NCBI GenBank assembly: GCA_035275265.1 | Contig: DATENC010000012.1 | Span: 1-64,000 of the forward strand | Length of the DNA: 64,000 nt | DNA from: JACQAP01 sp035275265 | GTDB taxonomy: Bacteria > Pseudomonadota > Gammaproteobacteria > Burkholderiales > JACQAP01 | Direction of reading: 5' to 3' | Shown: positions 9,698-17,307 of the stretch, piece after piece | Numbering within the stretch: position 1 is the stretch's first letter | Layout: each line of letters starts with the position of its first letter | Program-made: the position numbers and the translations under genes | Notes under the pieces: model-generated | Told to the model about the DNA's origin: nothing | Databases searched by the model: none | What the model saw: the letters and a program-made list of their open reading frames with translations, nothing else

Positions 9698-9833
9698 GCC
9701 GCGATCCGCACTGGCGGGAGCAGATAAAGAGCGTGCGCGCCAGGCGACCACCACGGCAATTGCGTCTTTAAACATCCTACTTGGTAGACCCGCCACCGGG
9801 CCGGAAAGCAACAGGATGGATTGACCGATTCTC

Positions 9834-9860
9834 AAAAAAGGGCCCGCCGAACGGCGGGCC
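9834..9860 (-). terminator. Rho-independent terminator of the 9884-10108 gene
   Basis: On the minus strand a GGCCCGCC/GGCGGGCC stem with a 4-nt loop is followed by six T residues (A-run at 9834-9839 on the plus strand). It lies 24 nt past the stop codon. Confidence 0.85.
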
Positions 9861-9883
9861 AAGTCCACGGGAGAGTTGGAAGA

Positions 9884-10108
9884 TCAGTTGGAGATGGTGG
9901 AAGCCAGCTTGACCGGAGCACGTGTGATACCAGGGGCGCAAAAGACTTTTTCATCGACCATCACGCACCCCGTGTTGCCATGCAGGCTGAATTCCACGCG
10001 ACGCTTGCCATTTTCCATTGTGGTCCGGAGCGTGTCTTGTGCGAAGACAACAGAACACGACAACGCGGCAGTAAACAGCAGGCTGGTCAGGATCTTGGTC
10101 GTGGTCAT
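9884..10108 (-). CDS. Small secreted two-cysteine protein, copy A
   Basis: A 74-residue protein. The start at 10108 (MTTTKILTS) is preferred over the upstream in-frame 10147, because GAGGGGG stands 10 nt before it and it opens a signal peptide cleaved near VFA-QD (residue 23/24). The mature part of about 50 residues has two cysteines (C48, C57) eight residues apart, likely a disulphide in the periplasm. It aligns without gaps over all 74 residues with the protein at 10487-10711 (about 61% identity by eye). I recognise no family. A TATAGT box near 10150 on the minus strand and its own terminator suggest a monocistronic unit. Confidence 0.8.
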   Translation of the reverse strand: MTTTKILTSLLFTAALSCSVVFAQDTLRTTMENGKRRVEFSLHGNTGCVMVDEKVFCAPGITRAPVKLASTISN

Positions 10109-10181
10109 AGTCTGGTTCCCCCTCAAAGTGTTTCGTGTTGGAGGCACTATAAGGGGGAGGGATGCCTGGCGAACTGAACTA

Positions 10182-10210
10182 TTGCGCAGTCGAAGTGTGG
10201 AAAATTCACG
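10182..10210 (-). promoter_or_regulatory. Conserved upstream element of copy A
   Basis: Read on the minus strand this 29-nt stretch matches the 10385-10413 element upstream of copy B at 22 of 29 positions without gaps, beginning CGTGAATTT in both. It lies about 75-100 nt before the copy A start, in a promoter/operator position. Confidence 0.5.
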
Positions 10211-10230
10211 CCGTAGCCGGATATCCCCTC

Positions 10231-10299
10231 AACAGGATTTTCTGTACGCCGGCAAAAATGCGCGCGCCGATGCGGGTGGCTTCGTCCAGCGCGACCTAA
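10231..10299 (+). pseudogene. 3' remnant of a third copy of the small secreted protein family
   Basis: This frame reads RIFCTPAKMRAP, continues MRVASSSAT and stops at TAA 10297-10299. It lines up with the C-termini of copy A (KVFCAPGITRAP) and copy B (KIFCAPAINRAP), with the same number of residues to the stop. There is no start codon, signal peptide or first cysteine. A terminator of the family type (GGCGGGCC then T-run) follows at 10327. The 5' half is lost or replaced by the copy A upstream region. Confidence 0.65.
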
Positions 10300-10326
10300 T
10301 TCTCCAGTTCTCCTCGAAGGTCCTTA

Positions 10327-10350
10327 CCCGCCCGTGAGGCGGGCCTTTTT
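10327..10350 (+). terminator. Orphan Rho-independent terminator
   Basis: A CCCGCC/GGCGGG stem with a CGTGA loop, then CCTTTTT. No intact plus-strand gene precedes it. It fits as the terminator of the decayed third copy, and shares GGCGGGCC plus a T-run with the terminators of copies A and B. Confidence 0.8.
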
Positions 10351-10384
10351 CGCTTCAAGGTTCACGTTTTCCAACGCGGTAGAA

Positions 10385-10413
10385 CGTGAATTTCGCACAC
10401 CTCCGTTGTGCAA
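10385..10413 (+). promoter_or_regulatory. Conserved upstream element of copy B
   Basis: Starts CGTGAATTT and ends GTGCAA. It matches the minus-strand element at 10182-10210 at 22 of 29 positions. It lies 74-102 nt before the copy B start codon, the same distance range as in copy A. Confidence 0.5.
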
Positions 10414-10486
10414 GAAATCAACGAAAGAGGGCGCCTTCAACGGTACAGTGACCTCATCACGTGGCGATCAACAAAGGACCCAAATC

Positions 10487-10711
10487 ATGAACGCGACCAA
10501 GCTCCTAACCAGCCTTACCATCACTACAGCACTGCTGTGTTCGACCGCCTTCGCAGCGGACACGCTCAAGGTGGGCATGGAAGGCGGCAAGCAGCGCGTG
10601 GAGTTTGCCCTGCACGGCAAGACCAGTTGCGTCATGCTTGACGGCAAGATTTTTTGCGCACCTGCAATAAACCGTGCCCCGACGCGCCTGGCCTTCGCCC
10701 TTTCTGACTAA
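10487..10711 (+). CDS. Small secreted two-cysteine protein, copy B
   Basis: A 74-residue protein starting at 10487 with AAAGGA upstream. The signal peptide ends near AFA-AD (residue 23/24). The mature chain keeps the family features: DTL near its start, GGKxRVEF-type strand, and cysteines C48 and C57 in SCVM and FCAP. It is a gapless paralogue of copy A, divergently oriented, so the two were probably made by an inverted duplication that carried promoter and terminator. Function unknown. An abundant envelope protein is possible, given strong ribosome and terminator signals. Confidence 0.82.
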   Translation: MNATKLLTSLTITTALLCSTAFAADTLKVGMEGGKQRVEFALHGKTSCVMLDGKIFCAPAINRAPTRLAFALSD

Positions 10712-10734
10712 ACTCGAATCTCTCCCGGGAGTTT

Positions 10735-10762
10735 GGGCCTGCCTTTGCGGCGGGCCTTTTTG
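10735..10762 (+). terminator. Rho-independent terminator of copy B
   Basis: GGCCTGCC/GGCGGGCC stem (one G-T pair) with a TTTGC loop, followed by TTTTTGTGT, 24 nt after the copy B stop codon. Confidence 0.88.
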
Positions 10763-10961
10763 TGTAGTCGTCCGGGGTCGTTTTTTCACCAATTCGTGGC
10801 TGAAAACCCGGCGGGAAGGGCGTAATGCTGTGTTGGGAGATTTACCGTGCCTGCCGGAGCACGGCAGAGATACCTTTCCCAAGGGCATCGAAGGGTGCCT
10901 TGTCATGGCAACCCGTTGAGTGCAGACTTTTCGCCGCACGCTACGACCAAGGGGAGTTTTA

Positions 10962-11612
10962 ATGACCGTATCATCGAGCGATAGCACGGCCCTCTGGAGT
11001 TTGTCGGAAAAACATCTGAAGGCGCTTTCGGAGCGCGGTGCGATCAAGGCATATCCGAAGAACACGGTCATCGTCAACGAGGGCGATCGCAGCGATACTC
11101 TTTTCATCATCCTGTCGGGAAAAGTGAAAGCCTACCTTGCTGACGAAGAAGGCAAGGAGGTACTGCTCAGCACCCAGGGGCCGGGCGAATACTTCGGCGA
11201 GATGATCCTCGACCAGGGCCCGCGCTCGGCATCAGTGATGACGCTTGAGCCCTCGAAGTTCTCGGTCATTACGACCGAGCAGTTCAAGAAATTTCTGATC
11301 GAGCATCCGGACGCAGGACCGGAACTAGTGATGAGCCTGATTCACCGCGTGCGCGAACTGACCAAGACGGTCGGGAATCTCGCACTGCTCGATGTGTATG
11401 GGCGCGTTGCCCATCTTCTGTTGGAACTGGCGACAGAGGAAGATGGCGAAATGGTGATCGGCCAGCGCTTGACCCAACAGGACATGGCGAATCGGGTGGG
11501 CTGTTCGCGCGAAATGATCAGCCGAATCCTCAAGGACCTGCGCATCGGCGGCTATTTGAGGATGGACGGCGAACGAATTGTCATCGCCAAGAACCCGCCG
11601 CGAGCGTGGTAA
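10962..11612 (+). CDS. Crp/Fnr-family transcriptional regulator
   Basis: A 216-residue protein. The start at 10962 is chosen over 10920 because AAGGGGAG stands 7-13 nt before it. The cNMP-binding domain has the cassette FGEMILDQGPRSAS with Glu and Arg in place. The winged helix has the Crp-type recognition segment GCSREMISRILKDL. This segment and the length are closer to classical Crp than the regulator at 8153, so this may be the cell's main cAMP receptor (inference). A 6-bp inverted repeat with CCGTGC/GCACGG arms lies about 100 nt upstream. Confidence 0.88.
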   Translation: MTVSSSDSTALWSLSEKHLKALSERGAIKAYPKNTVIVNEGDRSDTLFIILSGKVKAYLADEEGKEVLLSTQGPGEYFGEMILDQGPRSASVMTLEPSKFSVITTEQFKKFLIEHPDAGPELVMSLIHRVRELTKTVGNLALLDVYGRVAHLLLELATEEDGEMVIGQRLTQQDMANRVGCSREMISRILKDLRIGGYLRMDGERIVIAKNPPRAW

Positions 11613-11681
11613 ACAGTTCGTCCGGTTCGAAACTGTTGCTGTACCGCCTTGGCGCGAGCGCAGGCGCTTTTCGAGCGAAAC

Positions 11682-12305
11682 CTATTTTGGCAGGAGCCCG
11701 AGCCGCCTGGCCTCCCTGACAGCCTGGGTACGATTGCTGGCGTTGAGGCGCCTGAACAAATCCTTCAAGTGCTGCTTGACGGTTCCCTCGGTCAGCCCCA
11801 ATACGTCCGCGATGCGTTTGTTGGGCATGCCTTCGGCGAGCAATGGAAGAATCTGTAATTGCCTGGAGGTCAGCGGCGCCGATTCGCCGTTCCCCGCCGC
11901 TTGCGAAGCAGGCAGGAACATAGCATCGGGCACGTACACCTCTCCGTTCAATACACGACGCAAAGCGTCCATCAGTTGCTCGCTGCCGGTAAATTTCGGA
12001 ATGTATCCGCGCGCCCCGCCATCGAGGAGGGTGCGGATGAGCCGCGCATCGTTCACCCCCGAGACGATTACTATCGGCAGGGCAGGGTAGGCGCGGCGAA
12101 TGGCAAGAAAACCCTCGATCTCCCCCATTCCCGGCATCTGCAAGTCGAGCAGCAGCAGGTCCACGGGCCCCTCCAGGGAAAGCTTGTCCAGCGCGGCCCG
12201 CAAATTTCCCGCCTCAAGCACAGTCACCTGGGTGCCCAGAAGCTGAAGAAAGAACCGCAATCCCTCCCTGAACATCGGGTGGTCGTCGGCGTGCAATATT
12301 TTCAT
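11682..12305 (-). CDS. NarL/LuxR-type response regulator
   Basis: A 207-residue protein. The start is the ATG at 12305 (MKILHADDHP). The longer frame upstream reads through the end of the next gene and is not credible. The receiver has the acidic pair (ADD), phospho-acceptor Asp in LLLLDLQMPG, and the Lys in YIPK. The C-terminal LuxR HTH reads LTSRQLQILPLLAEGMPNK and on. It is the last gene of a minus-strand set with the kinases at 12386 and 13491, 80 nt downstream of the former, and is the likely output regulator of that phosphorelay. Confidence 0.9.
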   Translation of the reverse strand: MKILHADDHPMFREGLRFFLQLLGTQVTVLEAGNLRAALDKLSLEGPVDLLLLDLQMPGMGEIEGFLAIRRAYPALPIVIVSGVNDARLIRTLLDGGARGYIPKFTGSEQLMDALRRVLNGEVYVPDAMFLPASQAAGNGESAPLTSRQLQILPLLAEGMPNKRIADVLGLTEGTVKQHLKDLFRRLNASNRTQAVREARRLGLLPK

Positions 12306-12385
12306 GTCGGCGTTTGAGTGGCCTGTGTTCGGAGAGCGCGGGCTAGGATTCGCGTAGGCACAAACGCAATTGCGTGGTCCCCAAT

Positions 12386-13507
12386 TCAGTCCGGCACGCG
12401 TGACGCCATCGCCGGCAACGTAAAGTAGAACTCGTTGCCCTCCTCCGATCCCACGGTCACCCCCACCGTACCCCCGAACTTCGACACAATGCGCTGTACC
12501 GTGGCGAGGCCAAGGCCGTGGCCGGCTGCGCGCTCCCTGTGCAGGCGGGTGAATGGCGTAAAAACTGCGCTGCGCTCGTCCTCCGAAAGGGGCTGGCCGT
12601 TGTCCCGTACACTGAAGCGCACGTGCGGTCCATCCGGTGCGCCGGCGATCTCGAGCCGCGGTGGCGAACCACCGTATTTGAGTGCGTTGCTGAGCAGGTT
12701 CACCCATACCTCTCCAACCCACGGCGCGTAGCCCAACGCTTGCGGCCAAGTTTGCGGCAACTTCACATCGGCGCGCTGACGCGCCAACATCTCACTCAAT
12801 TGGCTCAAAGCTTGGCGGACGAGATTACCTGTGTCGAGCGGTTTCAGTTCGACCTGCTGTTGTGCAACCGTTGATAGCAGGAGAAGGGCGTCAACAGCCT
12901 CTCCGGTCATGGCCAGCGCGTTTTGCGCCTGCTGCGCTAGATGTCGCTGTTCGACGGACAAATCGTCAGATTTGAACTTGCCAAGGATCTCCAGGAATCT
13001 GCCGGCTGCCGCGAGCGGAGTCTTGAGGCTGTGGGCGATGGTATGCGCGTAAGCTTCTAGCTCGGCATTCTTTTGGGCCAGGTCCTGTGTCCTGGCGGTC
13101 AACTCCTTCTGCAGCCGGTTCAACTGAAGGTGGTGTTGAATGCGCGCCAGCAGCTCCTCGCGCTGAATCGGCTTGGTGACATAGTCCACCGCACCGAGAC
13201 GAAACCCCTCGACCTTGTGGGCGGTATCATCCACTGCGGTCATGAAGATCACCGGAACCTCGGCTGTCAGTGGATCGGCTTTCATGCGTCGACAAACCTC
13301 GAAGCCGTCCGTTTCCGGCATGCGCACGTCCAGCAGCACCAGATCCGGCAGGGCCATGCGGGCTTTTTCGAGCGCGTGCGCGCCGCTACGGGTCAGCATC
13401 AGATCAAATCCCTGTTCAGCCAGGAAATCCGATATCAGACGCAGGTTTTGCGGCTTGTCGTCGACAATCAGCACTGTCGCGCCGCGCAACTCAGTTGGGA
13501 GCGACAT
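12386..13507 (-). CDS. Receiver-histidine kinase (response regulator fused to HisKA/HATPase)
   Basis: A 373-residue soluble protein. An N-terminal receiver (VDD pair, LLDVRMPETDG, KPI) is joined through a coiled coil (about residues 130-155) to a kinase core. The H-box reads HSLKTPL, the N-box NLLSNALKYG, and the glycine boxes DNG and GHGLGLA. There is no membrane segment. Its start overlaps the end of the BvgS-like gene by 17 nt, so the two are translationally coupled. It is likely phosphorylated by that sensor and then relays to the LuxR-type regulator downstream. Confidence 0.88.
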   Translation of the reverse strand: MSLPTELRGATVLIVDDKPQNLRLISDFLAEQGFDLMLTRSGAHALEKARMALPDLVLLDVRMPETDGFEVCRRMKADPLTAEVPVIFMTAVDDTAHKVEGFRLGAVDYVTKPIQREELLARIQHHLQLNRLQKELTARTQDLAQKNAELEAYAHTIAHSLKTPLAAAGRFLEILGKFKSDDLSVEQRHLAQQAQNALAMTGEAVDALLLLSTVAQQQVELKPLDTGNLVRQALSQLSEMLARQRADVKLPQTWPQALGYAPWVGEVWVNLLSNALKYGGSPPRLEIAGAPDGPHVRFSVRDNGQPLSEDERSAVFTPFTRLHRERAAGHGLGLATVQRIVSKFGGTVGVTVGSEEGNEFYFTLPAMASRVPD

Positions 13508-15911
13508 CTCGATGCGTTCCTGCGCAGTCCTGCAACAGCGTTATGAGTCGCTCTTCGTCGAGGTCTCGGGCGAGTGTGTACAAACGGCGTCCGAAAGGGC
13601 GATACCGCGCTTCGCCGCGCTCAAGCTCCAACGCGATCTGCTCGACGCGCACCAGCTTGCCCAGCCGAGCTAGTTCAAGCAATTCATCGAGCGCGGCACC
13701 CGATGGCGCGACGAGTTGTGCATCTGGCTGCTCCCGCACCGGGGTGCTCCCGCGAGTCTCGGTCTCTTCGTAGCGCCAGGTCAGGTCGAGCAGGCGCCCG
13801 ATGATGTCAAGCAGCTCCATACTTTCGAAGGGTTTGCGCAGGCAGTCCGCGAAAGTGAGCGAGTCTGCTTCCGCCTGCTCGAGGTCGGCGGTACTGGCAG
13901 ATGCTGCCACTATCGGCACTTTCATCGATTCGGGCGACTGTCGGATGGAGTGCGCAGCCTGAAAGCCAGACATCTCGGGCATACGCAAGTCCATCACGAT
14001 CAAATCCGGAAGCCGCTGCCGCGCGGCGATAACTGCTGCCTGGCCGCCTGCAGCGGCAATCACCTCAAATCCCAGGGGTTCCAGTAACTGCTGCAGCAAC
14101 TGACGGTTTTCCTCCTGGTCGTCGGCGACCACAATGCATTTGGACGTACCCTCATAGCCGACGATCCGCCGGTGGGTGGGCAGGATTGCCTGTGGCTCAT
14201 TGGCCAGTGGCAGTGCTACCGCAAAACGGAAAGTACTGCCGCCGTTCGGTCGGCTTTCGACCTCGATTTCACCGCCCATCAGATGTGCAAGTTCCTGACT
14301 GATGGCCAGCCCAAGGCCGACACCGGACTCGCGTTTGCGTCCAGGTTCAGCTTGCTCGAAAGGTGCAAAGATGCGGGCTGTGTCCTCCGGCGCAATACCA
14401 ATGCCCGTGTCGCGCACCCAAGCACGCAGTTCGACACGCTCGTTGCTGACCGGAAATGCCTGCACGGTCAGGGTCACGCGCCCGCCGGCCGTGAACTTGA
14501 TTGCATTTCCGAGCAAGTTGAGCAGAATCTGCCGTAGGCGCTTGCCGTCTGCATTTACCTGCGCCGGAAGATCGCCCGGGGCTTCGAGGATGAACTCAAG
14601 TCCTTTCCTCTCGGCGTCTACGCGCACCATCGCGGCAATTTCCTCGATCAAGGCCGGGAGGGGCATGGGAGACACATGCAATTCAAGACGGCCCGATCGA
14701 ATTCTCGAGAGATCCAGCAAATCATTGATGAGATCGAGCAGGTGACGGCCGCTGCGCGCTATCGTCGACAATGCCTCCTGGCGGCCCGGATCCGCCAATG
14801 GGCGTTCGCGCACTAGTTCCGCATAACCGAGAATGGCATGCAACGGCGTCCGCAACTCGTGGCTCATATTTGCCAGAAATTGGTCCTTGGCGCGGCTTGC
14901 CGCTTCGAGTTCCGCGCGCGCGGCCATCAGAGCGCGTCGCTGCGCGCTCAGGAGGCGGATATACAGTACGCCCGCCACGAGGATGACGGAGAACACCGCC
15001 AGCGATGTCCAGATGGCCCGGTAGTCGACTTTGCTTTCATACCGGACCGAGAGCCATTTGTCCGAAATTGCGCGCTTTTCCTCGTCGCTGATCGCGTAGA
15101 GTACCTTGTCCAGAATGCTGACAAGTTCCGGCCAGTCGTTGCGCACACCCACCGAGAAGCCTTGCGGCTGCAACGCCTTCTCGACCGGCGCGGCGATCCG
15201 CAGATTGCTGATCTGCCGTTGCCTGATGTTGAACACGATGGGAAAGATGTCGTCAACCAGCCCGTCCACTTTTCCGGTGGATACCGCTATCAGGCCCTCG
15301 AGGATGTCAGGGTAGGCAGGCACAGGCTGATTTGGATATGCTCTTACCATCAGCGACTGGGACGAGTGTCCCTGGACAACCGCGACACGCTCGGGCGCAA
15401 AATCGCGCAATCCGCTTACGAAAACATAGTCGTCACGGGTGACGATGACGTTTACGTAGTGCAGGTAGGGTTTGGTGAATGCAAGGAAGGGCTGGCGTTC
15501 CTGCGCGCGCGTGACCGCGAGCACGATGTCCAATTCCCTCTTTTGCAGCTTGTCCTGGACCGCGGCGAAGTTCAGCAGTTGAAAAACCTGAAACTCGACC
15601 CCGACACGTCGTTTGATGATTTCCAGGTAGTCGGCCACAACACCAGCAAACTTGCCCCGGTTATCGACGAATTCGTATGGCGCGTAACTCGTTTCCGCGC
15701 CGACCCTTATGACGCGATGCGATGCCAACCACTCTTTTTCTCTTGCGTCGAACTCGACGCTGGGCGTTCTGGGCTCGGGGGCGGCGGCGCGTGGCGCCTC
15801 GTTATTCTGGAGCGACGCGATCTGCGGGCGCATGAGGAGCGCCAGCGTTATGAAAATTAACGCCGGCCACACAACAATGGCCCGCTGCTTGCGGGCTGAT
15901 GAGTGCCTCAT
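13491..15911 (-). CDS. BvgS-like hybrid sensor kinase with periplasmic solute-binding domain
   Basis: An 806-residue inner-membrane protein. An N-terminal hydrophobic segment (about 14-28) is followed by a periplasmic SBP_bac_3 domain (about 60-290, beginning IRVGAETSYAPYEF). A membrane helix lies at about 300-322. The kinase core has H-box SHELRTPLH, N-box LLNLLGNAIKF, DTGIGI and GVGLGLAI. A receiver follows with Asp in VMDLRMPEMSG. The last 90 residues are helical and lack an obvious HPt His. Other BvgS proteins often carry two Venus-flytrap domains and a PAS domain, whereas this has one and no PAS. The ligand is probably a polar amino acid or similar small molecule. Confidence 0.9.
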   Translation of the reverse strand: MRHSSARKQRAIVVWPALIFITLALLMRPQIASLQNNEAPRAAAPEPRTPSVEFDAREKEWLASHRVIRVGAETSYAPYEFVDNRGKFAGVVADYLEIIKRRVGVEFQVFQLLNFAAVQDKLQKRELDIVLAVTRAQERQPFLAFTKPYLHYVNVIVTRDDYVFVSGLRDFAPERVAVVQGHSSQSLMVRAYPNQPVPAYPDILEGLIAVSTGKVDGLVDDIFPIVFNIRQRQISNLRIAAPVEKALQPQGFSVGVRNDWPELVSILDKVLYAISDEEKRAISDKWLSVRYESKVDYRAIWTSLAVFSVILVAGVLYIRLLSAQRRALMAARAELEAASRAKDQFLANMSHELRTPLHAILGYAELVRERPLADPGRQEALSTIARSGRHLLDLINDLLDLSRIRSGRLELHVSPMPLPALIEEIAAMVRVDAERKGLEFILEAPGDLPAQVNADGKRLRQILLNLLGNAIKFTAGGRVTLTVQAFPVSNERVELRAWVRDTGIGIAPEDTARIFAPFEQAEPGRKRESGVGLGLAISQELAHLMGGEIEVESRPNGGSTFRFAVALPLANEPQAILPTHRRIVGYEGTSKCIVVADDQEENRQLLQQLLEPLGFEVIAAAGGQAAVIAARQRLPDLIVMDLRMPEMSGFQAAHSIRQSPESMKVPIVAASASTADLEQAEADSLTFADCLRKPFESMELLDIIGRLLDLTWRYEETETRGSTPVREQPDAQLVAPSGAALDELLELARLGKLVRVEQIALELERGEARYRPFGRRLYTLARDLDEERLITLLQDCAGTHRDVAPN

Positions 15912-16396
15912 TCTCAGCCTCCGCGTGATTTTTTGGGATCCTTTTGGGGATGATAGCGGAGTTGCGACGACCCGCCTCTATCCTTGGGATAGTCTACCGG
16001 CTAGGCGCCGGTAATGCGCCTTGGGCTACCTCCGGCACGGTCCGGGGGCCGGCCTCTGTTGCGGGTATCTCGTGAAACCCTGGTCCAAGCTCGTACTTAC
16101 AGCCGGGTGCTCCCAGCCCGCTGGTCCGGGTATCACTAAAGTGATGGACCCTATCCCGGATGGGGAATTGCCAGTGTCATCCTGCGGCGCGCATTCTGCG
16201 CCGTGTACGGGCCGCGGTGAGCTTCATGGTCTGGCCGGAATTCGGAACTACTGTCTCCAGTGCATGAGGCGTCGTGGCACGGTCGTGTGAATTTTCACGT
16301 TGTGTTTCGGTAATTTGTACGCGGGTTTGTTGGTGTGCATTGTTAATCTGGCATTGTGAGTATTTGCTCACGGGTTTTCTACGAGAGGAAAACGAT
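15912..16396. other. Divergent intergenic region with several perfect inverted repeats
   Basis: No gene seen in 485 nt. It holds short perfect inverted repeats: CTATCC-3-GGATAG (15978-15992), TACCGGC-5-GCCGGTA (15995-16013), GGTCC...ATCACT-2-AGTGAT-GGACC (16124-16151), GTGAA-2-TTCAC (16287-16298) and GTGAG-6-CTCAC (about 16356-16371). It must contain the promoters of the kinase operon (leftward) and of the repeat protein (rightward). Confidence 0.55.
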
Positions 16397-16639
16397 ATGA
16401 AAAGTGCATTCAAGGCGAAATTGCTTGCTTCTGCTGTGGCCGCTCTGTTTGCAGCAGTTTCTTATGCTGCGATCGCCGACGATGTAAAGGCGAAAAAGCA
16501 GACGGTTGATACCCAGGGCCGTGCGATCGACGAAGTGAAGGCCGGCGGCAAGAAGGTTGACGCCCAAGGCCGTGCGATCGACGAAGTGAAGGCCGGCGGC
16601 AAGAAAGTTGACGCCCAGGGCCGTGCGATCGAGGAGTAA
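16397..16639 (+). CDS. Exported lysine-rich tandem-repeat protein
   Basis: An 80-residue protein with GAGAGGA 7-13 nt before the ATG. The signal peptide covers residues 1-24 (AVAALFAAVSYA, cleavage near YAA-IA). After a short linker come two full 17-residue repeats (GRAIDEVKAGGKKVDAQ) at 41-57 and 58-74 and a partial third (GRAIEE). The mature chain is hydrophilic, with alternating acidic and Lys residues and no cysteine. It is monocistronic with a strong terminator, suggesting high expression. I recognise no family. Confidence 0.8.
   Translation: MKSAFKAKLLASAVAALFAAVSYAAIADDVKAKKQTVDTQGRAIDEVKAGGKKVDAQGRAIDEVKAGGKKVDAQGRAIEE
16517..16636 (+). repeat. 51-nt tandem repeat inside the exported protein gene
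   Basis: Units at 16517-16567 and 16568-16618 differ at only two bases by eye, and a truncated third covers 16619-16636. Near-identity at the DNA level points to a recent duplication and possible copy-number variation between strains. Confidence 0.9.
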
Positions 16640-16672
16640 GAACCCAGTAAGCGCAGTTATTTCAGTCAAATC

Positions 16673-16705
16673 GGGCCGACACTCACCGTGTCGGCCCTTA
16701 TTTTT
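16673..16705 (+). terminator. Rho-independent terminator
   Basis: A perfect 10-bp stem (GGGCCGACAC/GTGTCGGCCC), loop TCACC, then TTATTTTTGG, 33 nt after the repeat-protein stop. Confidence 0.93.
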
Positions 16706-16835
16706 GGTTCCATGCAACACCGGCTGCCTTCTTCCCCCGATTCGGGACACTGACCATTCTGTTTGAGAATCAGCGTGTTAAGCGATTGGGACACTTGATT
16801 TCGCATCGCGTATATGGCTCGGATGCTGTCCATGA

Positions 16836-17108
16836 TTTCCGTTCCGTAGGACCAAGCTTCTCACGCGAATTGACTCGACACCTTCCTGTTCTGCTCGGAC
16901 GGGACGGGATATCCGCGCCCTCGAATGTCGGCTGCACCGACCGCTTGCGCTCAGGTGGATACACCCTGAACTTGCCATTCCCGAAACCTGTGTTCCCGAT
17001 GCCGATGGCATTACCGCCTCCCTTGGACTTGTGGATTTTGTTAAACGCTTCTATAAAAAGACTTTGGCTGAGGCTATCGGGTCGCGGTTCCAGGCGGGAT
17101 TCGACTAA
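16836..17108 (+). pseudogene. Possible 3' remnant of a lost gene
   Basis: A 90-codon open stretch between stops, ending at TAA 17106-17108, with no ATG, GTG or TTG near its left end. Its C-terminal half reads like real protein (HPELAIPETCVPDADG, then GLVDFVKRFYKKTLAEAIG). I cannot name the family. It may be the tail of a gene whose 5' part was deleted, or chance. Confidence 0.3.
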
Positions 17109-17307
17109 ACTCTAGGAAAGCGGGGAAGAAACGGCCAGAAGCTCGCGGGAAAGGCATAGTCTTTTTTCATTGCGACTAAGCGAAAATTGGTTTCCGTTTT
17201 GTCGCAGGCCAGGTTCCATCTCGCAATAGACACGAACAAATAATGGTTTCCGGCGGACGCCACATGACCGAACACCGACTGAGTTCGAACCGGGTCGGCA
17301 AATTCAA

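Noticed and set aside
9876..10337. 153-codon plus-strand ORF over the small secreted gene A
   Set aside because: Antisense to copy A and running through the remnant in another frame. Has no signal or ribosome site.
14838..15860. 340-codon plus-strand ORF opposite the BvgS-like sensor
   Set aside because: Shadow of the SBP and kinase coding region.
16517..16636. Tandem repeats considered as a CRISPR array
   Set aside because: Units abut with no spacers and code for protein repeats, so not a CRISPR.
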